The translations under genes were made by a program, and so were the position numbers. The notes under the pieces were generated by a model. The model did not search any database and had not been told where the DNA came from. It saw only the letters and a list, made by a program, of their open reading frames with translations. Shown in pieces: positions 42,478 to 51,935 of a DNA stretch of 64,000 nt (the first letter of the stretch is position 1; every line of letters begins with the position of its first letter). The DNA is from Halobacillus sp. Marseille-P3879. GTDB lineage: Bacteria; Bacillota; Bacilli; Bacillales; Halobacillaceae. The stretch spans positions 620,001-684,000 of the forward strand of contig NZ_OESS01000001.1 of the NCBI RefSeq assembly GCF_900240285.1, written 5' to 3'.

Positions 42478-43671
42478 ATGGTAGTAGAACTTAGCATTAT
42501 TCTGTTATTGGGCTTAATTGCTTTTTTCCTTGGCGCGAAGGAGAAAGTGAAGAATAACAAAAACATAGAGAGCATTCCCGTGCGGGTGAACGTCAATGGG
42601 ATTCGTGGAAAGTCGACGGTAACGCGTCTCATTACAGGGGTACTGCAGAAAGCCGGCTACAAGACAGTCGGCAAAACGACGGGCACCGACGCGCGGATGC
42701 TGTACTGGTTTGATGCGCAGGAGGAACCGATTCAGCGGAGACTGGAGGGTCCGAATATAGGAGAGCAGCGTAAAGTATTGGACAAGACGGTAGAGCTTGA
42801 TGCGGATGCGCTCGTCAGTGAGTGTATGGCGGTGAAGCCGGATTATCAGGTGATTTTTCAGGACCAGCTGCTGCAGGCAAACATTGGCTTGATCGTCAAT
42901 GTCCTGGAGGATCATATGGACGTACTTGGTCCGACGCTGGAGGAGGTCGCGGATTCATTTGGAGAAGCGATTCCTTATGATGGGGATTTGATCGTAAACG
43001 ATAGTCCGTATGTGCCGCAGTTTAAGGAGCTGGCAGCGGAGCGCAATACGACGCTGCACGTCTGTGATACATCGCTTATTTCGGAAGAGTTTTTGAAAAA
43101 ATTTGAGTACATGGTATTTCCGGAGAATGCCGCGCTGGCTTTAGCGGTAGCGGATGTGCTCGGAATTGATCATGAAACGGCGAAGCAGGGGATGCTTGAA
43201 GCGTGGCCGGATCCGGGTGCGATGCAAATTCTTCCGCTGGGAGATGCACGAAATCCAAGCTATCTCGTGAACGGGTTTTCAGCCAATGACCCGACATCGA
43301 CCTTAAACATTTGGGAGCGGGTGAAGCAGCTCAGCTATCCGACCGAGGATCCTGTTGTCATTATGAACTGCCGGGAGGACCGGGTCGACCGGACTGAACA
43401 GTTTGCAAAACAGGTGCTTCCGTATCTGCCATGTGAAACGCTCATCCTCATGGGCCAGACAACAGGACCGATTATTGACGCTTACAAAAAAGGCGCACTC
43501 CCTGTACGTAACCTGCTTGACTTAGAAGGCTATGAAACTGATGAAATTGTGCGCGTGCTGCAGCCATATCTCTCGGGTAAAACGATTTATGGCATCGGCA
43601 ACATTCACGGAGGCGCAGAAGAACTCACTGAACGGCTTGAACAGAAGAAGATTATAAAAGGAACGGCATAG
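42478..43671 (+). CDS. Poly-gamma-glutamate synthase PgsB (CapB), copy 2
   Basis: 397 residues, closely related to the first copy throughout (ATP loop NGIRGKST, KTTGTDARMLYWFD, RRLEGPNIGEQ, VNVLEDHMDVLGPT, NIHGGAEEL). All ligase motifs are intact, so it should be catalytically competent. The main differences lie in the N-terminal anchor and the acidic C terminus. Heads a separate operon with its own long leader. Confidence 0.93.
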   Translation: MVVELSIILLLGLIAFFLGAKEKVKNNKNIESIPVRVNVNGIRGKSTVTRLITGVLQKAGYKTVGKTTGTDARMLYWFDAQEEPIQRRLEGPNIGEQRKVLDKTVELDADALVSECMAVKPDYQVIFQDQLLQANIGLIVNVLEDHMDVLGPTLEEVADSFGEAIPYDGDLIVNDSPYVPQFKELAAERNTTLHVCDTSLISEEFLKKFEYMVFPENAALALAVADVLGIDHETAKQGMLEAWPDPGAMQILPLGDARNPSYLVNGFSANDPTSTLNIWERVKQLSYPTEDPVVIMNCREDRVDRTEQFAKQVLPYLPCETLILMGQTTGPIIDAYKKGALPVRNLLDLEGYETDEIVRVLQPYLSGKTIYGIGNIHGGAEELTERLEQKKIIKGTA

Positions 43672-43684
43672 AAAGGAATTCATT

Positions 43685-44161
43685 ATGTTTATTTTTGATA
43701 CAGGAGATGTTTATTTAGCGTTAGTCGCTGGAATTGTTCTTAGTTTATTTTATACAGAAAAAACTGGTGTACTGCCGGCCGGCCTTGTCGTGCCAGGATA
43801 TATAGCTATGCTGTTCACCTTCCCGGTCAGTGTGGCGGTCGTATTTATGATTAGTTTTATAACCTATTTAATCGTCATGAAGGTGATTGCCAAATTCACC
43901 ATTTTATATGGCAGGCGCAAGTTCACCGCCATGCTGACAGTGGGAATTGTGCTCAAAATTGTTTTTGATATGGCAGTGCCGGGATACTCCACGCCGGATG
44001 TCGTCGACGGCATGATGGCGATCGGAGTTATAATCCCTGGACTGATCGCGAATACTATACAAAAACAAGGGGTGCTCCCGACGACAGCCAGTACGCTGCT
44101 CCTCAGCGGCGTTACGTTTGGAATCGTTACTTTATCAAGCTTTATTGGAGGAGGCATTTAA
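43685..44161 (+). CDS. Poly-gamma-glutamate synthase membrane subunit PgsC, copy 2
   Basis: 158 residues, same block order as copy 1 (YTEKTGVLPAGLVVPGYIAM, FTILYGRRKFTAMLT, VIIPGLIANTIQKQG) with a slightly longer N terminus and C terminus. Its TAA stop is immediately followed by the ATG of the next small gene. Confidence 0.92.
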   Translation: MFIFDTGDVYLALVAGIVLSLFYTEKTGVLPAGLVVPGYIAMLFTFPVSVAVVFMISFITYLIVMKVIAKFTILYGRRKFTAMLTVGIVLKIVFDMAVPGYSTPDVVDGMMAIGVIIPGLIANTIQKQGVLPTTASTLLLSGVTFGIVTLSSFIGGGI

Positions 44162-44326
44162 ATGGAAGCGGCATTACAATATAAAAAGAAGACACGCAAA
44201 GAACAGAAATTAACTTTTAGCCAATGGGTGTTAAAAACGATTAAACGCCACAAGAAACGCACCACCACCGATGTCACGATCGGGCTGATTGTCTCTGTCG
44301 TCCTTTTCTTCATTAATCTGGTATAA
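44162..44326 (+). CDS. 54-residue membrane protein in the pgsA position of operon 2
   Basis: ATG follows the pgsC stop codon with no gap. The product has a basic N-terminal part (YKKKTRKEQK, IKRHKKRTTT) and one C-terminal membrane helix (about 38-54). This mirrors the basic segment and anchor at the start of PgsA in operon 1 (KWHKKR followed by a membrane helix), but the whole CapA domain is absent. It may be a PgsA remnant reduced to its membrane anchor, or an unrelated small PgsE-like accessory subunit. Confidence 0.65.
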   Translation: MEAALQYKKKTRKEQKLTFSQWVLKTIKRHKKRTTTDVTIGLIVSVVLFFINLV

Positions 44327-44330
44327 GGAC

Positions 44331-45983
44331 ATGGGCAGAAACAAAACGTTTAACATTCTCATCATCAGTCTGTTCATCCTCATTCTTTTACTGTTGTCGA
44401 TGAAACAGGGAACCATTGAAGAAGAGGAGCCAGCAGAGGATTATACGTTAAACGATACCGCACCGGAGAAGGAAGAGACAGGCTCGTACGGCGTGACATC
44501 AGATAGTGAAATCGCAACCGAAGTCGGAATGAAAGTGATTGAACAGGGCGGGAACGCCGTTGATGCGGCGATTGCCGTAAGCTACGTCTTAGGCGTGGCG
44601 GAACCTTATGGCTCGGGAATCGGCGGAGGCGGAACAATGCTGATTCATCCGGAAAAAGGAAGCGGGGAATCACCCGTCGTCTACGATTACCGCGAAACCG
44701 CCCCGGACTCTGAATCCGCCCCCGAAAGCGGGATCGGCGTTCCTGGTTTTGTGAAAGGCATGGATAAAGTACACGAGGACTATGGCTCTGTTGACATGAA
44801 GCAGCTCATAGAACCATCGATTAATTTTGCCAGCAACGGCATCACCGTCTCAGAAACGCTGCACAACCGGTTAAAAGGCGCCGAATACCGCATGCCTGAC
44901 CTGGACCATATGTATCCGGACGGCGAAGCGATCGAGGCGGGAGAGGTACTTGAGCAGCATCAGCTGGCCGATACACTGCGGGCTATCCAGGAAGACGGCC
45001 CCGACGCTTTCTACAGCGGTGATCTGGCTTCAGAAATGAACAATGAGGAAAAGAAACTCGACGAAGATGATTTAGAATCTTATGAAGTCAATATTTCCGA
45101 ACCGATCCAGGGCGAATTCGGCGACTATGACGTCGTAGCTCCACCCCCGCCATCAGGAGGCATCATGCTGCTGCAAAGCTTAGAAATGGCCGAGGAGCTG
45201 AACATCGAGGAGACGAAGGAGAAACCCGTCGACTATGCGATGATGATGGGGATGATCAACCGCGTCAGCTATAAGGACCGCCTTGAGAACGTAGGCGACC
45301 CTGAGTACACCGATGTCCCGGTGAAAAAGATGCTGGCTGAAGATCATATTAAAGCACTCGCATCCGATATCAACGGATCCGATCTCTCTGAGGAGTACCG
45401 CTCAAAACTCGATTCGGACGCCGATCTAGAAGATCATGAGAACACCACTCACTTCGTTGTCGTCGATAAAGACGGCATGATGGTTTCCGTGACGAATACA
45501 CTCAGTAACTTCTTTGGCTCTGGTGAATATGTTGAAGGCTTCTTCTTAAACAATCAGCTGAAAAACTTCAGCAACAGCGAAAATTCACCAAACCGGCCGG
45601 AGCCTGGTAAACGACCGTTCAGCTATACAACGCCGACCGTTTTAGCCAAAAACGGCAATCCCGTCATCGGAATCGGAGCTTCAGGAGGACGGCGTATCAC
45701 GCCAATTGTCGCCCAGCAGCTCGTCCGCATGATCAAGTTCAATGAACCCGTGCAGAGCTCGGTTGAAGAACCACGCACATTCCTGGAATTGGACGAGGAT
45801 ACATTGCAAGTCGAGAACGATTACGTCTTCCTCGATGATCCGGAAAATCTCGGAATCAACGTTAAATATTCCGACCGCACCACCTACTTCGGCAGCGTCC
45901 AGGGGCTCGTGATCGACTACGAAAACAACAAAATACACGGAGCCAGCGACCCCCGAAGACAAGGAAGCTGGGAATCCGAATGA
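44331..45983 (+). CDS. Gamma-glutamyltranspeptidase-type PGA depolymerase/anchorase (CapD-like), copy 2
   Basis: 550 residues with N-terminal membrane anchor (about 6-23). Predicted processing threonine Thr372 in ENTTHFVVVDKDG; GSGIGGGG and ASGGRRITPI match copy 1. ATG 44331 is chosen (AAGG just upstream, anchor follows at once); the frame extends upstream only through the preceding small gene. Last gene of pgs operon 2; there is no pgsE after it. Confidence 0.87.
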   Translation: MGRNKTFNILIISLFILILLLLSMKQGTIEEEEPAEDYTLNDTAPEKEETGSYGVTSDSEIATEVGMKVIEQGGNAVDAAIAVSYVLGVAEPYGSGIGGGGTMLIHPEKGSGESPVVYDYRETAPDSESAPESGIGVPGFVKGMDKVHEDYGSVDMKQLIEPSINFASNGITVSETLHNRLKGAEYRMPDLDHMYPDGEAIEAGEVLEQHQLADTLRAIQEDGPDAFYSGDLASEMNNEEKKLDEDDLESYEVNISEPIQGEFGDYDVVAPPPPSGGIMLLQSLEMAEELNIEETKEKPVDYAMMMGMINRVSYKDRLENVGDPEYTDVPVKKMLAEDHIKALASDINGSDLSEEYRSKLDSDADLEDHENTTHFVVVDKDGMMVSVTNTLSNFFGSGEYVEGFFLNNQLKNFSNSENSPNRPEPGKRPFSYTTPTVLAKNGNPVIGIGASGGRRITPIVAQQLVRMIKFNEPVQSSVEEPRTFLELDEDTLQVENDYVFLDDPENLGINVKYSDRTTYFGSVQGLVIDYENNKIHGASDPRRQGSWESE

Positions 45984-46020
45984 GATAGATTAAGAAAATA
46001 AGTTAAGCAAAAGAAAAAAA

Positions 46021-46051
46021 GAGTGGAGCAGTATACTCCACCCTTTTTTTC
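46021..46051 (+). terminator. Terminator of pgs operon 2
   Basis: Stem GTGGAG / CTCCAC with flanking partial pairing, loop CAGTATA, long T-rich tail that leads into repeat cluster F. Confidence 0.8.
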
Positions 46052-46061
46052 TTTTTTTTCT

Positions 46062-46104
46062 GGGTACCGGGTACACAGAAGGTCACTCCCTGTACCCGGT
46101 ACAC
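46062..46104. repeat. GTACC palindrome cluster F, two copies
   Basis: GGGTACCGGGTACAC (46062) and TGTACCCGGTACAC (46091), 29 bp apart with complementary central bases (G and C). It ends one base before the stop codon of the convergent PAS-STAS gene. Confidence 0.9.
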
Positions 46105-46105
46105 A

Positions 46106-46870
46106 TTATCGTGCGTTTAAGTTTATTCCTAAGTAAGAGAGTGCATCTTTGACTGTAGCCAATGTTAGGATAGAAGATGAATCTATATTGAGGTTTGTGG
46201 CTGCTACAGATAATTCAGGTCTTAATCCGGTGATAATAGGGCGCACGCCAAGCAGAGATAAAACGCTGTTTATACTAAAAAGGTTATCAATGACAACGTT
46301 ATCTATGGTATAAACGCCTGAAAAATCAATAATTAAACAACTAATGTTTTGATTTTGCACCTTCACTGGTACAATCTCTAAAAGTAGTCGTGCTTTCTCT
46401 TCATCAATTTTACCTACTAATGGAAGAACTGCGATTTCATTTAAGATAGGAACAATGGTTGCAGACAATTCATTTATTTGTTGGATCATTTCATTTTGCT
46501 TCTTTTCCGTTTCTTTTCGCTCTGTAATGTCTCGTACATAGGTTTGAATCGCTTTTTTATTCTCAACCACAATAGGATGACAGTATAATTCCACATCAAC
46601 TGTTGTTCCGTCTGTTCGATAGATCGTTTCTTCAATTACATCTGCTGGTTGTCCGTAGGCAGATTGGATTCTTTTTCTTATCGCAGCTTTTGACGTTTCC
46701 TGAAATATATCCAGCGGGCTCCCGCCGATCACATCTTCTTTCTTCGTTCTAAAAAATTTTTCGGCCGCCTTGTTTATATAAATGATCTTATAATCCGTAT
46801 GGATAATGAGCGGATCAAGAGAGTATTCAATAACCTCAAGGTAATCGATTTCTGAAATATTAGTGCTCAA
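46106..46870 (-). CDS. PAS-STAS protein (RsbR/stressosome-like)
   Basis: 254 residues: PAS domain at about 12-118 (SLDPLIIHTDYKIIYINKAAE, ending YVRDITERKE), a short linker helix, and a STAS domain at about 145-250 (FSGVYTIDNVVIDNL, IITGLRPELSVAATNLNI). This resembles RsbR paralogues and YtvA, but the PAS part lacks the flavin-binding cysteine motif of LOV domains. TTG 46870 is preferred, 8 bases after AAAGGGG; the GTG at 46879 abuts the RBS. It is an orphan, with no rsbS/rsbT neighbours. Confidence 0.82.
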   Translation of the reverse strand: MSTNISEIDYLEVIEYSLDPLIIHTDYKIIYINKAAEKFFRTKKEDVIGGSPLDIFQETSKAAIRKRIQSAYGQPADVIEETIYRTDGTTVDVELYCHPIVVENKKAIQTYVRDITERKETEKKQNEMIQQINELSATIVPILNEIAVLPLVGKIDEEKARLLLEIVPVKVQNQNISCLIIDFSGVYTIDNVVIDNLFSINSVLSLLGVRPIITGLRPELSVAATNLNIDSSSILTLATVKDALSYLGINLNAR

Positions 46871-46984
46871 AATTTTCACCCCTTTTTAAAATACAGTTTC
46901 TCCTTATTGTTCGCAAGGAGTCTGTCAATTATAAACTGAAGATAGGGAGAGAAGTTAATTATTGGAGATGAGGAGGTGCATGTA

Positions 46985-47185
46985 TTGAAAAATAGTAAAA
47001 CAGTGATCCTGATCGTTGCCGCTTCAGCGCTGATTCTATATGTTATCGGCGCATTACTGAATACGGATCTACTCACTCCCGTAATTTTTCGCGATGGCGA
47101 ATTTACGATAAGCTTTATAGGCATCATTTTATTGTTCATTCTTTCTTTTATTGCAGGATCCATTGTTATTAGGAAAAAGAAGTAG
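46985..47185 (+). CDS. Small two-helix membrane protein, unrecognised
   Basis: 66 residues with two membrane segments (about 6-25 and 41-61) and a basic end (RKKK). TTG 46985 follows AGGAGG (46971-46976) at 8 bases. Not recognised; monocistronic. Confidence 0.55.
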   Translation: MKNSKTVILIVAASALILYVIGALLNTDLLTPVIFRDGEFTISFIGIILLFILSFIAGSIVIRKKK

Positions 47186-47223
47186 CAGTCAGCATATAGT
47201 GCTGGCTTTTTTATCATTGATAA

Positions 47224-47282
47224 TTGTTGCAATTACAACAAAAAACCCTTAAAATATTATTATTGCATTTACAACAAAAAAC
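47224..47282 (+). promoter_or_regulatory. Probable MarR operator pair
   Basis: Two copies of a 20-base motif, TTGCAATTACAACAAAAAAC (47227-47246) and TTGCATTTACAACAAAAAAC (47263-47282), 36 bp apart and immediately upstream of the marR gene. The first also forms the dyad TTGTTG-N6-CAACAA. Confidence 0.65.
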
Positions 47283-47296
47283 TGAAGGAGTTCATA

Positions 47297-48287
<991 letters not shown>

Positions 48288-48302
48288 AAAGGGGGAAGCT
48301 GA

Positions 48303-48911
48303 ATGTATATTCCGAAGCATTTTAAAATGAATGAGGATGAAGTCTATGAGTTTATCAATGCCAATGGATTTGCGATTCTTTTTTCACAGCATAACGGAGA
48401 ACCTTGTGCGACGCATCTTCCGCTGATGTTCAATCAATCGGAGCACGCGTTATATGGCCATTTTGCCCGTGCTAACGAGCAGTGGAAGGATGCAGAAAAC
48501 CAGCAGGTACTTGCCGTATTCCAGGGTCCCCACTGCTATATTTCCCCGTCCTGGTATGAAACAGAGAAAGCCGTCCCTACCTGGAATTATGTATCGGCCC
48601 ATGTGTATGGAAAAATGGAATTAATGGAGGAAAGCCAAGCGATTTACGACTCCCTGCAGGAGCTGGTCGCTAAATATGAAAGTCCTGACAGTACGTACGA
48701 TTTAAATGATCTGGAGCCTGGTTTTATCGAAGGAATGAGTAAAGGAATTGCAGCTTTTTGCATTAAAATTAATAAAATTGAAGCTAAGGCTAAATTAAGT
48801 CAAAACCATTTGGTGGAACGTCAGGAACGGGTCATTCAGCATTTAGAGAATTCTTTGCGGCAGGATGATCAAAATATTGCTTCGCTTATGAAGAAGAACC
48901 TTAAAAAGTAA
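48303..48911 (+). CDS. paiB: PaiB, FMN-binding regulatory protein
   Basis: 202 residues: starts MYIPKHFKMNE, with the split-barrel flavin-binding core (HYISPSWYE-like CYISPSWYETEKAVPTWNY). The family is described as a transcriptional repressor of protease synthase and sporulation genes acting with PaiA. RBS AAGGGGG. Confidence 0.92.
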   Translation: MYIPKHFKMNEDEVYEFINANGFAILFSQHNGEPCATHLPLMFNQSEHALYGHFARANEQWKDAENQQVLAVFQGPHCYISPSWYETEKAVPTWNYVSAHVYGKMELMEESQAIYDSLQELVAKYESPDSTYDLNDLEPGFIEGMSKGIAAFCIKINKIEAKAKLSQNHLVERQERVIQHLENSLRQDDQNIASLMKKNLKK

Positions 48912-48996
48912 GAATGTGTAAAAAGTTAATTGCTTTAACTGGATTATTCTGGAATAATTAGTGAGGGAGTGACACTACTTATAAAGGAGTGATTCA

Positions 48997-49689
48997 ATGA
49001 AGAATCGAAAGAAATTAAGTTATTTCTCCCTGTTGCTGCTTGTACTACTACTTGCTGCATGTTCAAACGGAGCGGACGGAAAATCAGAAGCAGAATCTGC
49101 TGATTCGAAAGAAGAAAAAACAGCTTCAGAAGAAGATAAGGCAAAAGACAAGGCAAGCGACAAATCAGATTCAGAAGCTGCGGAAGATAAAAATGCAGAG
49201 GATACGGAAGAGAAAGATTCAGAGGATACATCTTCAGAAGAAACAAACGATGACGACACAGAGAATACATATGAAAAAGAGGAGCAAGCCCTGGATGAAT
49301 ATTCTCCCAAAGAAATCGAGTACGCCCGCGTCTGGAGGCAGCTTGGACCGAATCAGGATATCGAACAATTAAGTGTTGAGCACATCCCGGCCGGCACACC
49401 GCTTAACCCTGACGAGGAAATTAGGCTGGATTATCCAGAGAATGTCGTTCAACTGCGCGGCTCCCGCCTGGTCGATGGAGAGGGTGTAATTTATAGTGGA
49501 AATGGGGACGGTACGATTAATGTTTATGACGTACCGATACGATGGTATGGCGGTTTATCCCGTCCTGATCATCTCGATGATAATGAAATTCTTGAAGACA
49601 TGGAAGACATGATCAACAACACAGAAGAAGTATACGTGGAGCCGGGAAATGATGAAGAAATCATAAATATTATCGAAAAGATTCAATAA
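48997..49689 (+). CDS. Acidic lipoprotein
   Basis: 230 residues: lipobox LAAC (Cys22), a 75-residue Ser/Glu/Lys/Asp-rich linker, and a C-terminal domain (about 105-230) with EIEYARVWRQLG, PAGTPLNPDEEIRLDYPENVVQLRG and IRWYGGLSRPDHL. The C-terminal domain resembles small conserved lipoproteins of Bacillaceae but no function is known. RBS AAAGGAG. Confidence 0.7.
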   Translation: MKNRKKLSYFSLLLLVLLLAACSNGADGKSEAESADSKEEKTASEEDKAKDKASDKSDSEAAEDKNAEDTEEKDSEDTSSEETNDDDTENTYEKEEQALDEYSPKEIEYARVWRQLGPNQDIEQLSVEHIPAGTPLNPDEEIRLDYPENVVQLRGSRLVDGEGVIYSGNGDGTINVYDVPIRWYGGLSRPDHLDDNEILEDMEDMINNTEEVYVEPGNDEEIINIIEKIQ

Positions 49690-49744
49690 AATTTTCCGAA
49701 AGTGGAAAAAGATTCAAGAAGTATTAAATAAACCATCATATAGA

Positions 49745-49771
49745 TAAAGGGAGCAGCACGCAGCTGCTCCC
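49745..49771 (-). terminator. Terminator of the Ltp-repeat gene
   Basis: Stem GGGAGCAGC / GCTGCTCCC, loop ACGCA; on the minus strand it is followed by TTTAT. Confidence 0.65.
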
Positions 49772-49783
49772 TACACATCTCTA

Positions 49784-50899
49784 TCACAAACCAACCTGGC
49801 CTGCAGCGTATGTGGCATCTTCAGTGCTGTACCCTTCAAACACTAATTGGTCGATTAAACCCTGTCTTGAAAAAGAAGTATAATCAAGATAGTCCTGGGC
49901 CGCAATAACCGCCTGCTCTCTCCAGTCAACCGTGATATTTTCTGCAGCATATGTGGCATCTTCAGTGCTGTACCCTTCAAACGCTAATTGGTCGATTAAA
50001 CCTTGTTTTGAAAAAGCAGTGTAATCAATATAGTCTTGGGCTGCAATAACCGCCTGCTCTCTCCAATCAACCGTAATATTTTCTACAGCGTATGTGGCAT
50101 CCCCTTGACTGAATCCCTCGTACTCTAATTGCTCAATCAGGCCTGATTTAGAGAAAGCCGTGTAATCAAGATAGCTTTGAGCCGTACGAACAGCTTGTTC
50201 TTGAGAACCCGTTACGCTGTTTTCTTCAGCTTCCTTAGCTTCTTGCTCTTCCTTCTCTTTTTGAGCCTGTTCTTCAGCTTCCTTAGCTTCTTGCTCTTCC
50301 TTCTCTTTTTGAGCCTGTTCTTCAGCTTCCTTAGCTTCTTGCTCTTCTTTCTCTTTCTGAGCTTGTTCTTCAGCTTCTTTAGCTTCTTGCTCTTCTTTCT
50401 CTTTCTCTGCTTGTTCCTCAGCTTCTTTAGCTTCTTGTTCTTCTTTCTCTGCTTGTTCCTCAGCTTCCTCTTCCTGTTTAGCCTTTTCCTCAGCCTCTTT
50501 ATCTTCTGCCGAGGCTTCACCGGCAACATCTTCAGCAACAGGTGCTTCTTCAGCGATTGATCCCAGAATTACTGCTAGAACTAGAAACGCAAACAGAAAA
50601 CCACCTGATTTAGCAAAGTTTCTGCCCCTGTTCCCCTTACCTTTCACAAAAGCTGAGACAACAAAAACCACCATCCCTGCTAATGCCGTTAACATTAAGA
50701 TCAATAAAGTCGTTTCCCATGCAGAATCATCACCCGTTGATCCAAAAATCATGGATAAAACAAGAAGTGCGAACAGGAAACCACCAGACTTAGCAAAATT
50801 ACGAAGTCTGTTCTCCTTCCCTTTGACGAAGGCTAAGACAGCAAAGAATATCATACCTGCTAATGCCGCTAACATTAAGATGAATAAGAATGACTCCAT
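49784..50899 (-). CDS. Modular membrane protein with duplicated TM hairpin, E/K/A-rich repeats and three Ltp domains
   Basis: 371 residues. Part 1 (1-120): two tandem copies of a two-helix membrane unit (FxLMLAALAGM ... FAKSGGFLFA). Part 2 (about 125-230): a charged coiled coil built from 16-residue repeats EEQAQKEKEEQEAKEA, encoded by 48-bp DNA repeats. Part 3 (about 232-371): three copies of the Ltp/host-cell-surface lipoprotein domain (PF07553), each with EQAVxxAQxYLDYTxFSxxGLIxQLxxEGxSxxDATYA. RBS AAGGGGAG. No lipobox, so it is membrane-anchored by helices rather than lipidated. Function unknown; Ltp of phage TP-J34 blocks DNA injection. Confidence 0.85.
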   Translation of the reverse strand: MESFLFILMLAALAGMIFFAVLAFVKGKENRLRNFAKSGGFLFALLVLSMIFGSTGDDSAWETTLLILMLTALAGMVVFVVSAFVKGKGNRGRNFAKSGGFLFAFLVLAVILGSIAEEAPVAEDVAGEASAEDKEAEEKAKQEEEAEEQAEKEEQEAKEAEEQAEKEKEEQEAKEAEEQAQKEKEEQEAKEAEEQAQKEKEEQEAKEAEEQAQKEKEEQEAKEAEENSVTGSQEQAVRTAQSYLDYTAFSKSGLIEQLEYEGFSQGDATYAVENITVDWREQAVIAAQDYIDYTAFSKQGLIDQLAFEGYSTEDATYAAENITVDWREQAVIAAQDYLDYTSFSRQGLIDQLVFEGYSTEDATYAAGQVGL

Positions 50900-50974
50900 T
50901 GATTAATCTCCCCTTATTTAGTTTTAAACGAACTGATTACATCGTACGAGGATTTTTGCCCTCACTCTGATTCT

Positions 50975-50983
50975 ATTATACCA
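50975..50983 (-). promoter_or_regulatory. Extended -10 promoter of the Ltp-repeat gene
   Basis: Minus-strand TGG-TATAAT, 76 bp before the start codon; no good -35, as allowed for extended -10 promoters. Confidence 0.45.
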
Positions 50984-51095
50984 CTTCCAAAGCCATGCTT
51001 TCTCATGTAATTCCTGTTAGTAATTAAAAGCCAAGTCATGCTCATTTGCTTTATCACTATTAGAGATGGAGCTTCTTATGCAGTTGACGAAATAA

Positions 51096-51452
51096 ATGGC
51101 CGACAAAAAGTTCGAAGATGTTTTTTATTGATTTCCCCAGAAACGGAGTAAGATGGTTTCGACTTTTGGAGCAAAAACGACCACTTTGAAAAAAGTCAGA
51201 CTACACATGGGGCTGTGGAAAAAGGTTTTCAAATAGAGGTCTTTGATAACAGACGCCCTAATGAGCAGGAGATGGAGGAAGGGGGAGCGCCGTATACCCT
51301 TGGAGAAAAAGGAAGAAAGAACTACTACATCTGGTTTCATATATTTGAAGATGAAATCAATCATACAGGGCAGACACGGTTATAAGAAAAATGTTGCCGT
51401 GAATATATGTAATGGAAGTTTTAATGAATTGGTAGATGAAGTTACTTCCTAA
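51096..51452 (+). pseudogene. Decayed unknown gene with two frame changes
   Basis: Protein-like stretches continue from one frame to another: MADKKFEDVFY at 51096 (frame 0) stops, then an open frame from 51152 to 51385 reads FDFWSKNDHFEKSQ, QIEVFDNRRPNEQEMEEGGAP and NYYIWFHIFEDEINHT, then frame 0 resumes with KNVAVNICNGSFNELVDEV to 51452. Low coding quality of the alternatives and matching tone of the three parts suggest one gene broken by indels. The family is not recognised. Confidence 0.4.
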
Positions 51453-51551
51453 GAGCTAACTGGAGGGCGGTTGTTCAATACTGACAATTGCTTTTCCAAA
51501 GTGAAACTTTATACTAAGAGCTTTCGTAACATTACTAAAGGAGTGCTTCAA

Positions 51552-51743
51552 TTGAGTAAAGATAAAGAAACACCAGAACATAGGAGAGAGAGGCTGCGAC
51601 AAAAAGAACTAAACCATCCTTCGAGCAGTATACACGGCAGCAATGCTTCTGATGTAGTAGGCAGCTTAAATTGGAAGGTCACTGGATTACTTATTCTTTT
51701 AATAATTATAGGGTTTGTCATCTATGCTGTATTTTTTCGTTGA
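51552..51743 (+). CDS. DUF6366-like small membrane protein
   Basis: 63 residues, TTG 51552 after AAAGGAG (51537-51543). Starts MSKDKETPEHRRERLRQKEL (charged), followed by a loop with DVVGSLNWK, a single membrane helix and the end FFR. This composition matches the short DUF6366 family of Bacillaceae. Function unknown. The frame extends upstream to 51471 but without an RBS. Confidence 0.65.
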   Translation: MSKDKETPEHRRERLRQKELNHPSSSIHGSNASDVVGSLNWKVTGLLILLIIIGFVIYAVFFR

Positions 51744-51799
51744 TGGGTGGTCGAAAAGCATTTGAAGGAGGAGGAAATGAAAACAACATACGGTTAATT

Positions 51800-51935
51800 G
51801 GGGGTGGAAAAAGTAAAGTTATATGGAAGTCTACTAAAAAACTTCCTCCAATAGACCTTATCACGAGCGTACAGGGATTCTGCGGCAAACCAAAAGTAGT
51901 CTTATTCTCTTGCTTTGTTGTGAATGGGGGGGCGC
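51800..51935 (+). pseudogene. Possible Nudix hydrolase N-terminal remnant
   Basis: The frame reads VIWKSTKKLPPIDLITSVQGFC followed by KPKVVLFSC, which resembles the first beta-strands of Bacillus Nudix proteins, but the Nudix box does not follow. Probably a fragment left after deletion. Confidence 0.3.

Noticed and set aside
46106-46870. LOV-type blue-light receptor (YtvA)
   Set aside because: The flavin-binding NCRFLQ-type cysteine motif is absent from the PAS domain.
49040-49372. Lys/Arg-rich 110-residue ORF on +
   Set aside because: Out-of-frame shadow of the acidic lipoprotein linker.
50177-50560. Leu/Phe/Ser-rich ORF on + and Lys-rich ORF on - across the Ltp gene repeats
   Set aside because: Both are translations of the 48-bp repeats of the real gene in other frames; no RBS and extreme composition.
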